This document shows, piece by piece, positions 9,713 to 17,856 of a stretch of 17,856 bases of DNA. Each line of letters starts with the position of its first letter. Position 1 is the first letter of the stretch. The position numbers and the translations under genes were made by a program. This DNA comes from Basidiobolus heterosporus B8920 (lineage: Eukaryota; Basidiobolomycota; Basidiobolomycetes; Basidiobolales; Basidiobolaceae). The DNA lies in assembly GCA_000697455.1 (NCBI GenBank), contig JNET01029728.1, positions 1-17,856 on the forward strand, given 5' to 3'. Below the pieces are notes generated by a model. It was not told where the DNA came from. It did no database searches and saw only the letters and a program-made list of their open reading frames with translations.

Positions 9713-9851
9713 TTGCACTTTTCTGGAAAGCTTTGTATACTTACCATCAGTATTGGTATTCCGCCAGTACAAAATTCAGCTACTGCTGATTACAAGTTGT
9801 GGTATTGCACTTGCTCTCTATATGGATCTCTTTTCTTATCAAAATATGCCA
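9713..9851. other. Unassigned tail of the Gypsy insertion
   Basis: About 140 bases between the end of the alignable 3' arm and the CTATA flank. It ends ...ATATGCCA. I see no clear match to the other arms or to copy B; it may be heavily decayed terminal repeat. Confidence 0.35.
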
Positions 9852-9856
9852 CTATA
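9852..9856. repeat. Right target-site duplication CTATA
   Basis: Second copy of the 5-bp flank of the Gypsy insertion; the Plavaka A alignment to copy B resumes directly after it. Confidence 0.6.
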
Positions 9857-10651
9857 CAACAGTGCATTTGATTTCATCATGACTTTTAAGCAGGGTAGTA
9901 TTGCCATAAAGGCTGAATATGAACAATATTTACCCATTGGTGAAGTAAACAACTCATGGCAGTTGCTACACTTTAGATTTTGTTCATTTTTGCAAGTCAA
10001 TGCAACACAATTATTACCACAGTATGATATATTCTTAATCATTGGGTCATATGTTGCATGGGAAACCAGTGATTTCCATATGAACCAGGTGTTTGGTAGC
10101 TGGCAAACAGCAATAATCTTGGGTAATATCTCTAGCAATCCACAAGAAACTTGGTTACAGGTATTTGATTTAATTTCCCTTTCTTCTGTTATTTATAGGA
10201 AGTCTTTTAATGTTTTCTCAATATCTAGGCTAACTGAGAAGGCTGGTAAAGTGAAATATTCTATAACTTCTTCTCCATCAGTTTCTGACCAATCTTCTTC
10301 CACAGAGCTTACTTAGTTAAGCTCTTCAGACATTTTGTTATGGTCATCATCATTAACCATTCTCATGGTATTAACGGACCAGTTATTCTCAGTGTACTCA
10401 TCAGCAAGGGTGGAAGACAATATATGAACTGTGAGCAAGTTCTTCATATGTAAATTATTTGCATGAGGTATAAAGTCCAATAAAGTATGGTTCAAGTTAT
10501 CACTTGGTGGTAATCTAGCTGTACTTTTCTGGCTAACATCTTGTTTTTTTAAATAACTACCATGACTTTGTTGATATTTCCAGAGAAGTCTCCAACCCTC
10601 TTGACTTAATAGTCTATTGCAATAGTGACAAGGCTTCTTTGTTGCCACCAT
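9857..10651 (-). pseudogene. Plavaka copy A transposase, N-terminal region
   Basis: N-terminal third of the Plavaka A transposase. The start is placed at 10651 because a methionine followed by VATKKPCHY is shared with copy B at 15799. Residues 7-30 hold a C2H2-like finger (PCHYCNRLLSQEGWR, then SH), the usual N-terminal DNA-binding motif of this family; copy A keeps the C-x2-C, copy B keeps more of the histidines. A hydrophilic stretch with NTMRMVNDDD follows. Further in (about 9,870-10,130), PNTWFIWKSLVSHATYD is followed by a C-x3-C and a later CSNCHE, matching the cysteine-rich segment of Plavaka/KDZ transposases. It faces the plus-strand gene that starts at 10884, 232 bases away. The frame is broken at least twice. 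Confidence 0.75.
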
Positions 10652-10883
10652 TTGACACTTAAGTATGCTTCAATGTTCATGTTGAAGAACAGGACACTCT
10701 TGGCTCATAGGTGTGATAAATATTGATGATGTGTATAGTGTGACAAATCTGAGACTGTCTTACAATTGTCTTATAAATATAACCATATCAGATCATATTA
10801 GGAAATCATATGCATTTTATTGGACATTTAGGAACAATGCGATGCTCATTGCTGGTTGGGATATATTACCCTGCAAATAATCA
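10652..10883. promoter_or_regulatory. Divergent intergenic (bidirectional promoter) region, copy A
   Basis: These 232 bases separate two divergent gene starts and are conserved with 15,800-16,036 of copy B along their whole length, more evenly than expected for a spacer. TATAAATAT at 10772-10780 lies about 104 bases upstream of the plus-strand start; copy B has TATGAATATA at 15922-15931 in the same place. ATAAATATT near 10,717 could serve the minus-strand gene. The promoter function is inferred from position and conservation. Confidence 0.45.
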
Positions 10884-12320
10884 ATGCCATACAAACACAA
10901 GAAATCCAGTAATCAAGCACTGTCACCTAACCCTACACGAACAAGAAAGAAAGATCAGCCAAAGGGAGAGGGTAAAGGTAAGGTACCATTGCCAAAAGGT
11001 GATCCAGCCTCCAGGTTGCCATTACCAATCCATGATACAAACCTTACAATGGTGCATATACAAGAGGAAGAGACATCTGAAAGATCAGATAAGGAGGAAG
11101 ATAGCAAAATGTATTGGCCAAAAGCTCACCAAGATGAAGCTGTTCTATCAGTGGATCAGCATTTAAAGATAAATTTGCCCAGTAATCAGACAAAAATACA
11201 TTCCATGTATATAACGCTATCTCAATAAGTAATCTGCATTTTTTGCTTGTTGAAAAGAATAGTCTGGCAATGCTAACAGGCATGAGGACTATCAAGGATG
11301 CAATGAAGCATATAGATTCCAGCAACAGGGAGTATAATAGCTGGATAAACGTAATTGATATCCACTTCAATGAGTATGACCACCCAATAGAAGCACTTGG
11401 CCATAGCATGACACCATTTGTTGAATATTTGACCCATCATTAACCATTACCAAATCTACTAACCGGAGTTCATCAACAAAATCTTGCTGAGCATAGCAAG
11501 AACCCACGGATTAAACCTCTATAGCAGCCTGAAATAGCTTTGGCAAATGAAAGCTAAAGCCTTGCTGGGAAACCAATTAATCAAAAGACCTTGAAGATTG
11601 GAGAGCATATTGATGGCACAGAGACTGAGTGGATGAATATCCAAGAGACATTGTGTCACAGTACAAGAAACAACATTGATTTTCAGCAGATTTGGAGAGA
11701 ACAGAGGCCTGGCATCACTCAGATTGCAATTGATTGGCTTCATATTGCTTATCCCACTATTCAGCAAGCCAATGGAATTTGGCCAACCATAGGTCTTTTC
11801 ATGAAGTATATGAAAAATGTAAGAGGTTATCAACAGGCAAAGAGGAAGGTGGGGGCAAAGCTACATGCTCCAAGTAATAAAAATATGACTGAATTTGTGG
11901 AGAATTCCAGGCACTAAGCTTTAAGTAGTATCTTCAGAACTCTCATGAAAATCCGCAAGAAGGTAGCAAATTTAGAACCCCTAGAACCCTTAATATACCT
12001 GATTTCCAGCCTTGTAACTCACTCTAACCAAGTACATACACAACTCCTTTGTCCTCACTCCAGACATACCCAACATCTTTCACCTCGCAATGTACAAGGA
12101 GCCAGGGAAAAGCTTAAATAAAATCTACCAGGCAGGTGGCTTCACCTAGGAGCTCCTCTTTGCAAAGTCAAACTATGGAAAGTGTTGTGATAAGGACAAC
12201 AAAAGCACAAGTAAAAGAAGTAACTCCCAGACTCAGATTCTTACAACCAGTTCAGTTTTCCAAGAGCAATTAGTACTGAATACAATCACCAAATATTCAA
12301 CTCAATGGAAGAAAAATACA
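10884..12320 (+). pseudogene. Second gene of Plavaka copy A, function unknown
   Basis: I do not recognise the family. It is the same gene as at 16037-17719 in copy B. The start is set at 10884 because both copies share MPYKHKKSS and a lysine-rich N-terminus (RTRKK and KGEGKGK, possible nuclear signals), followed by an acidic stretch (EEETSERSDKEED). Later conserved blocks are NREYNSWIN with FNEYDH (about 11,325-11,385), WREQRPGITQIAIDWLHIAY (11,691-11,750) and NGIWPTIGLFMKYMKNVRGY (11,771-11,830). A proline/serine-rich part follows to about 12,250. Compared with copy B it lacks an internal stretch near 12,290, and it is cut off by the Copia fragment. Several stops and frame changes are present. 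By analogy to plant CACTA elements it could be a DNA-binding partner of the transposase, but nothing in the sequence proves that. Confidence 0.6.
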
Positions 12321-12334
12321 ACCACTTGTCCATT

Positions 12335-13180
12335 ACTGTTTGCTGGCTACCAGGCTAACTCTTGGCTTTGATAGATGTCAGTGCAACCATAGGTTGTTTC
12401 TTTGAATTTCAAGAAACTGCCTCACTATGGCAAAGAAAGGTGTATCTAGTTATGTATCTTCAGGCTTCTATATCATGTCCCTCATTTGCATCAGAGTATC
12501 CCTGGAGATCATCTTCTAGTCCAGAATATGTATACTTTAAGCAAAGATCAATCAACCTTTTGAGTAGCTGAAAATTTACTTCACTACTTTGGCTTGATCA
12601 GATCCAAGATTTTGCAGATATTGGCTCATTCCTACCACCAATGTGCAGTATCTAGACATATTCCAATCATAATATGCATTGAGCTACCATCTATAGATTG
12701 GCAAGTAAACATCTGGCATTCAGATAGCCCTTAATATGCCAAATTTGAGCCATTTCTGGCTAAGGCCAGGTTTGTCACCATTGGGGTTCACAGAGGCCTA
12801 AATTCTTTCATTTTAAGCATGCAGAATTAATCTTGAATATATTCAGATAGGTTTAATGGTACACTTCTGGTATCTCTGGCTACATTCATCAGTATTCTTG
12901 CAGAGTGTATGAGTTTTTCAGGATCAGTCAAATTGAACCAGGTAAATAGGTTTGATTAAGTTGCTTGCATTACTTTGATATATGTTGATAGGCACTATAA
13001 GATCAGCTACTTTCTATGCTAGCAAGACTGAACTTGTTGTATTTTGCCAATAAATGATACTATAACCAGCTTTGCTCTTTTGGAATTGCAATGTTTCCAA
13101 ATACATATCTATCTTGCTATTCCAAGCTCTGGGAGGTTATTTTATCCCATATAGCTTTTTCTTAAGTTCACAAAAGGCTC
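12335..13180 (-). mobile_element. Ty1/Copia pol fragment (reverse transcriptase to RNase H), fossil
   Basis: A retroelement remnant on the minus strand. Reading leftwards, ELKKKLYGIK and PPRAWNSKIDMYLETLQFQK (about 13,075-13,165) match the Copia reverse transcriptase signature 'C.L.KaLYGLKQ.PRaW...'. A DLIV stretch near 13,000 fits the position of the YVDD box. VGMSQYLQNLGSDQAK (about 12,600-12,650) matches the 'vg.lSry...P...H..a.KRi.rYL' motif. YSDANEG, SEAVSWNSKKQPMVALTS (about 12,365-12,505) match the Copia RNase H start, 'GYsDaDWAg...SWsSkkQ..va.Ss.eAEy'. No LTRs are seen and both ends are ragged: on the left it abuts the second Plavaka A gene, on the right a Gypsy fragment. Broken many times; old. 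Confidence 0.75.
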
Positions 13181-14220
13181 AGCTACTGTTTCAAAGATGT
13201 TGAAAATTTGAAGTAATATCATTGGGTGGATCAAAAGTTATAGGTGATTGATTTTTGATCAGCAATAGTCACCATATTTAAGCTTTCCAATTTAGGCTCA
13301 AGACACTTGATCATCTCATAACTCAACCAAAAATGGCTCAAATGAGATGTACTTTATACCATTAGATACCCAAAAGCCAGGGCTACAACATATGCAAAGT
13401 GATGTAGTACCGCAAGGTCTGGCTGGCTTCCACGTTGCATTCGAAATATATGCAATTATCTTGGTACTAGCAATATGCTAAATGTTAATACTAGTGAAAA
13501 TAGCCTGAAAGTACTTGTATGTGTGTGAAATCCAATTTCAGCACCACAATATCAGTTGAAATAATAATTACAACTAATAGAAAAAGTGGGTCTGCCAAAA
13601 TACAAACAAAAGCAGACTTGTATAATGTTAAGCAAATTCGCACTGCACTTTGTTATCTTCAATCTAATTCACAATTTGAATGAGGTCACCAAGTGCTCAC
13701 CGACATACCAGCAACACTTCTTTTCTAAGACACTAAATATGGCATATTCACTCTAAAGCAGCTTTGTGAACAGACAAGCTCACAGAAAATGAAGCACTGG
13801 ATACTCATCAATTTACTTGTTATATGTATGTGAAGCTGTTCTGCCTGTTGACATTGTACATGTCAAATGGCCTTCTCTACTGGGGAGAAAGAATACAACA
13901 ACAGAAGAACTGCAATAAGCCACAGTGTATCAAGTTGTGGACCCAAAGAAACACTTGAAGAATGCAAATAGTGACTCAATGAAATTCAGAATTGCTGGCA
14001 AGAAATATTTGACTCAACTAAGCTAAACATTCTACAAAAGGAGAAACTCAAAGTTGGAGACATGGTGTTTCTGCAAGATTACAAGTTATACACACTGTTG
14101 TCACATAACCTCAATATCAAATGGGCTGGACCATACCTGATTGTTCAAGTCAATGAGAATGTGACTTATAGGCTCACTGGCTTGGATAATACTCCTTGGC
14201 CTTACTATGGCAAGGTAATT
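13181..14220 (+). mobile_element. Second Ty3/Gypsy fragment, internally shortened fossil
   Basis: A relative of the large Gypsy fossil, in the same orientation. Positions 13,181-13,548 match 3,400-3,775, the inner part of the right palindrome arm. The sequence then passes directly into an integrase-like stretch matching about 7,735-8,370. Gag, protease, reverse transcriptase and RNase H are all absent. The last part reads NIKWAGPYLIVQVNENVTYR (about 14,113-14,172), the integrase C-terminal signature. The terminal repeat arms of the first element are missing. It abuts the Copia fragment on the left and truncates Plavaka copy B on the right. Broken in several places. Confidence 0.7.
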
Positions 14221-14224
14221 GCCT

Positions 14225-15799
14225 GCAGACATTTCATCTCAGGAACTATAATGAGTGCCGTTAAAGTTCAGCTTGCCACTATATAATTTGGTTATTGGTA
14301 TAGGTATATCATTGACAATTAAGTACATTGCACCCAATGGGAAGCTTGCTGTCCAGCCAAGGCTCTTCAGTAGTAAAATTGCTGGCTTATGGCAAAAGCC
14401 TGTTTCAATTGATAGGTATGACAATTCCTCACAAACTGTTGCCAACATGTAAGATTCATCATGGTTTTTTAATGACATGAGATGGTTGTTTACAACTATG
14501 TTAGGGTAATAATAATGTGAGTGACCTGATAAATATACTCCATTCATTTTGCAAAATCTGTAACATGCCATTACATTGTGTCCTTGGAATCCAGCTGCTT
14601 TGCTCTGTGCTGGTGCAACACCTTTATATGCAATGATGTGACCTTTAACCACTTTGTTGCCTATTAATACTTCTCTTGCAAGAAACTAAAGCTCTTCAAT
14701 CAATGGAACAGCAAAAATGATCAGGCTCCCTGGTGATTATGGACCTGATATTACCATAAGAATCTTTTTTTATTTATTTTTGTAGTGCTTTTTGGTGGTA
14801 GATTTAGGTCAAGTAGAATGACTGGCCAGTAGACTATACTCATGTTATATTTGTTGAGTGCAGAGCCATCCAATGTCAATGCAAATGCATGATCATAGCA
14901 GACTCAAAAAAAGCCCTTACTCAGAAGATCTTGATGTTGGTGTCCATCAAATATATCATCTATTCCTTTGCCTGATTGGTAATGATCTTGATAGAGAATC
15001 ATTGACCAAGATGAATCTAATCTCCTCATGACTTTTAAGAAAGGTATTATGGTATATAGGCTGAATATGAGCCATACTTACCAGTTGGAGAAGTAAACAA
15101 CTCATGACAGTTGCTACACTCAGGATTTTGCTCATTTTTGCCAGTCATTGCAACACAACTATTACTACAGCATGGTATACTCTTGACCATTGTGTCATAT
15201 GTTGCATGGGAAACCAGTGATTTCCACCTGAACCAGGTGTTTGGTAACCTTCAATCAGCAACGATCTTGGGTAATATCTTTAGAAGTCCACAAAAAGCCT
15301 GATTACTGATATTTGATTTAATTTGCCACTCTTCACTCATTAATAGGACATCTGTTAATGTTTCCTTAACATGTGGGCTAACTGAGAAGGCTATTGAAGT
15401 GGAATATTGACTAACTTCATCCTCATCAGTTTCTGACCAATCTTCTTCCACAGAGCTTACTTGGTCAAGCTCTTCAGATATCTTGTGAAGATCATCATCA
15501 TTAACCATTCTCATGGTATTAACGGACCACTTATTCTCAGTGTACTCTTCAGAGAGGGTGGTAGATGGTATATTAACTGTGAGTAAATCCACCATATGTG
15601 AATTGTTTGCCTGAGATATAAAGTCCAATAAAGTACAGATAAAGTTACTACTTGGTGGTAATCTAGCAGTGCTTTTCTGGCTAACAACTGGTTTTTTTAA
15701 ACAACTACCGTGACTTTGTTGATGTTTCCTGTGAAGTCTCCGCCCCTCTTGACTTGATAGCTTACTGCCATAGTGACAAGGCTTCTTTGTTGCCACCAT
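14225..15799 (-). pseudogene. Plavaka copy B transposase, C-terminally truncated
   Basis: About 525 codons' worth of Plavaka transposase uninterrupted by insertions; full-length family members are markedly longer, and the C-terminus is lost at the Gypsy junction near 14,220. Start 15799 (MVATKKPCHY), shared with copy A. In order: an N-terminal finger with HRKHQQSH; an acidic segment (EEDWSETDEDE); a cysteine-rich part with SNCHE (about 15,070-15,120); LDGSALNKYNMS around the first catalytic aspartate (about 14,850-14,885); LNLPP (about 14,800); GHIIAYKGVAPAQSKAAGFQ with CYRFC (about 14,570-14,640), where the family's second aspartate is not evident; and FPLGAMYLIVNDIPIP (about 14,295-14,345), matching the family's FPxDxMHLxxEN motif. 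Longest open stretches are 182 codons (15251-15799) and 137 codons (14239-14652); several stops and frame changes separate them. Confidence 0.8.
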
Positions 15800-16036
15800 T
15801 TGACACTTGAGTGTGCTTCAATGTTCATGTTGAAGAAAAGAACACTCTTGGCTCATAGGTATTATACACATTGATGATGTGCATAGTGAGACAATCTGAG
15901 AATGCCTTGGACCTATCATCTTATGAATATATTAATATCAGAGCATATTTGGAAATAACATGTGTCTTATTGGACATATATGAACAATGTAATATACATT
16001 GCTGGTTGGGATATGTTACCCTACATAAGACCAATG
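15800..16036. promoter_or_regulatory. Divergent intergenic (bidirectional promoter) region, copy B
   Basis: Counterpart of 10,652-10,883, about 237 bases between the two divergent starts. Shared landmarks include GTGCTTCAATGTTCATG near the transposase side, CTTGGCTCATAGGT in the middle and GCTGGTTGGGATAT near the plus-strand start. TATGAATATA at 15922-15931 stands where copy A has TATAAATAT. Regulatory role inferred. Confidence 0.45.
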
Positions 16037-17719
16037 CCATACAAACATAAGAAATCTAGTAAACAGCCATTGTCACCTAACCCTACACCCCCAAAAAAGA
16101 AATACCAGCCAAAGAGTGAGGGTAAAGGAAAGGTACCATTGAACAAAGGCTATGAGACCACTAGGTTGTAATTCCCAATCCATGGTACAGACCTTACAAT
16201 AGCAAATATCCACAAGGGAGAGACACCTAAAAGATCAGATAAAGGGAAAGACAGAGAGAAATATTTGCTAAAGCTTACCAAGATGAAGCAGTTTGATCAG
16301 TAAATCAGCATCAAGAAGATATATTTCCGCAGCAATTAGACAGAAAGACATTTCATGTAGATTCTACTACCTCTATAGGTAATCAGCACTTATTACTTGT
16401 TGAGGGGAATAGTCAGGCAATGCAGCAGCCATTGGAAAATCAATTATGCAAGAAGCATATATATTCCAACAATAGGGAGTATAATAACTGGCTCAACACT
16501 ACTGATATCCAGTTCAATGAGTATGACCATCATATGTGAGCAGTTGAGGATATAATGTCACCGTTTGTTGAATCTTTGATTGGATATCAACATTTACCAC
16601 ATCTACCAGCTGAAGTTTGTCAATAAAATCTTGCTGAACAAAACAAGAACCCACTGATTAAGCCTCTACAACAGCCTGAAGTAGCATGGGCAAATGAAGG
16701 CCAAAGCCACATTGGGAACCAATAAATCAAAAGGTGTTGAAGATTGGAGAGCATGTTGGTTGTACAGAGACTGATTGAATGAATAACCAAGATACAGTGT
16801 GTTACATAGCAAGAAACTACATTAATTGTCAGCAGAGTTGGAGAGAACAGAGACCTGGCATTACTCAGATGCTAATGGATAGGTTTCATGTTGCTTATCC
16901 TAGTTTTCAGCAAGCCAATGGAAACTAGTCAACCATAGGTCTTTTCATAAAATATATGAGAAATGTAAGGGGTTATCACTGGGTAAAGAGTAAGGTGGAG
17001 GCAAAGCCACAGCTTCCCACTAACAAAGATATGTCTGAATCTGTGGAGAATCCTAGAGACCAGGCTTTTAGCAGTATTTTCAGAACTCCCATGGAAAAAC
17101 CACTAGAAGGTAGCAAATTAAGAACACCAAGAACCCTTAATATACCTGATTTCCCAACTTCTACCTTACTCCAGCCCAGTATTTACACAACTCCTTTGTC
17201 CCCACTTCAGATATATGCAATGCCAATCACCTTACAACATACAACGAGCCAGGGAAAAGCCAAAGCAAGATCTACTAGGCAGGCAGTTTCATCTGGGAGC
17301 TGCTCTTCACAAAGCAAAACTATGGAAAGCACTGTGATAGAGACAACAAAAGCACAAGTAAGAGACACAGCTCCCAGACTCAGATTCAACCTACCAGTTC
17401 AGTTTTCAGGAGTAGTAAGTACTTGGATGCAATCACCACATATTTCTGGGAAAAGTCTGGAATGCTAGTTATAGAGGACTGTACTGCTTTTCTCCAGAAG
17501 ATGACTGGTCTCACAATAGAGCAAGCACAGGACTTAGAGCTTATCAAGAAGATGAATGAACAGTGGCATAATGCCATTGGATATCCATCTACTCCGTGGA
17601 AGAAACATATAACTACTTGTTTATTGATAGAATGGAGGATACCTTTTGTGATAGTTGCACAGTGCAACATATGCAAGAGTATGCTTTTTGCTCTGGGGAA
17701 AGTGTGTTATAATACTTAA
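16037..17719 (+). pseudogene. Second gene of Plavaka copy B, function unknown
   Basis: Fuller version of the unrecognised gene at 10884 in copy A. Start MPYKHKKSSKQPLSPNP at 16037. Conserved blocks seen in both copies: NREYNNWLN with FNEYDH (about 16,475-16,530), SWREQRPGITQ (about 16,835-16,870), a QQANGN...IGLFIKYMRNVRGY block (about 16,910-16,975), and SIFRTPMEKPLEGSKLRTPR (about 17,075-17,135). The last 100 codons, partly lost in A, read IEDCTAFLQKMTGLTIEQAQ and then KKMNEQWHNAIGYPSTPW (17,470-17,600), which looks helical and rather well conserved in composition. The middle is Pro/Ser/Thr-rich. No enzyme motif, zinc finger or membrane segment is seen. There are several stops in the first half and a change of frame near 17.4 kb. 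The longest open stretch is 170 codons (16956-17468). Confidence 0.6.
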
Positions 17720-17856
17720 GAAAGTGTTATTGAGAGTAGTGGATAAGCTAGTATTTGAATCACTAAAACTTGTCTGGTCTTTATTGAGGAAAATAGCTTG
17801 GTATTTATACTAATTTTTGATAACTGTGGCTTAAGATCCATGATGTCATATTACTA
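17720..17856. other. Unassigned window end
   Basis: A/T-rich sequence after the last frame of the copy B second gene. I see no terminal inverted repeat, target duplication or coding trace; it is probably downstream element sequence, since copy A does not extend this far for comparison. Confidence 0.3.

Larger units (their letters stand above)
1711..9851 (+). mobile_element. Ty3/Gypsy LTR-retrotransposon fossil, broken
   Basis: A long retroelement inserted into the Plavaka A transposase, starting TG and ending CA with 5-bp CTATA flanks. In plus orientation it holds, in order, traces of gag (about 3726-4400), aspartic protease (about 4460-4970), reverse transcriptase (about 5690-6560), RNase H (about 6640-7080) and integrase (about 7230-8370). 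RNase H before integrase is Ty3/Gypsy order. It is badly decayed, with well over ten breaks spread through every domain. The terminal repeats are unusual: related repeat arms at 1711-2925, 2935-3775 and 8371-9712 lie in inverted as well as direct orientation instead of forming one simple pair of LTRs. A solo LTR of another family sits in the 3' arm. Arms differ at roughly a quarter of positions by eye, so the element is old. Confidence 0.8.

Noticed and set aside
1711-9851. A Polinton or other DNA virus-like element
   Set aside because: No protein-primed polymerase, packaging ATPase or capsid trace; the reverse transcriptase and RNase H regions settle the assignment as Ty3/Gypsy.
9546-10316. 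A 256-codon plus-strand open frame, the longest in the window
   Set aside because: It runs across the end of the Gypsy 3' arm, the CTATA junction and the antisense of the Plavaka A transposase, three unrelated sequences. The match to copy B on the minus strand explains the conserved part, so the frame is a chance opening.
11044-11409. Minus-strand 121-codon frame with hydrophobic stretches resembling membrane segments
   Set aside because: It is antisense to the second Plavaka gene, whose plus-strand reading is conserved in copy B; the hydrophobic look is a by-product of the complementary codons.
1-17856. CRISPR array, tRNA, rRNA or bacterial operon features
   Set aside because: No regularly spaced short repeats, no cloverleaf-like conserved tRNA boxes and no ribosomal sequence were seen; the content is eukaryotic transposable elements.

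Overview
The window looks like a transposon graveyard from a filamentous fungus, most likely an agaricomycete (mushroom-forming basidiomycete). The basis is family content: two diverged copies of a Plavaka-type (CACTA-like) DNA transposon, a group typical of Agaricomycetes, plus Ty3/Gypsy and Ty1/Copia retroelement remains. I see no intact gene, no host gene, no tRNA or rRNA and no CRISPR array. The DNA is A+T-rich and almost devoid of CpG, as expected for long-silenced, methylated repeats. Every coding trace is decayed, so all are given as pseudogenes or mobile-element parts. Layout: Plavaka copy A occupies 1 to about 12,320 with its transposase on the minus strand. The transposase is split by two insertions. 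The first, at 86-1161, is about 1.08 kb, has ATGGT flanks and looks like an LTR-element remnant. The second, at 1711-9851, is a large Gypsy fossil with CTATA flanks, and it carries a clean solo LTR of another family (8721-9231, AAGGG flanks). The transposase N-terminus lies at 9857-10651. After a short intergenic region (10652-10883) a second gene of unknown function runs on the plus strand (10884 to about 12,320). A minus-strand Copia reverse transcriptase/RNase H fragment follows (about 12,335-13,180), then a shortened second Gypsy fragment (about 13,181-14,220). Plavaka copy B is at about 14,225-17,719, in the same orientation as A and with the same two-gene divergent layout, but without insertions. 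How the parts relate: A and B show the same architecture, a transposase with an N-terminal zinc-finger-like motif facing away from a second gene across about 235 bp. This resembles the transposase plus DNA-binding accessory protein arrangement of plant CACTA elements, but that role for the second gene is inference. The oddest structure is the Gypsy fossil. Its terminal repeats are arranged as inverted copies rather than direct LTRs, and a roughly 2 kb imperfect palindrome (1711-3775) stands upstream of gag. Relative order from nesting: Plavaka A first, then the Gypsy element and the 1.08 kb insertion, then the solo LTR inside the Gypsy 3' arm.
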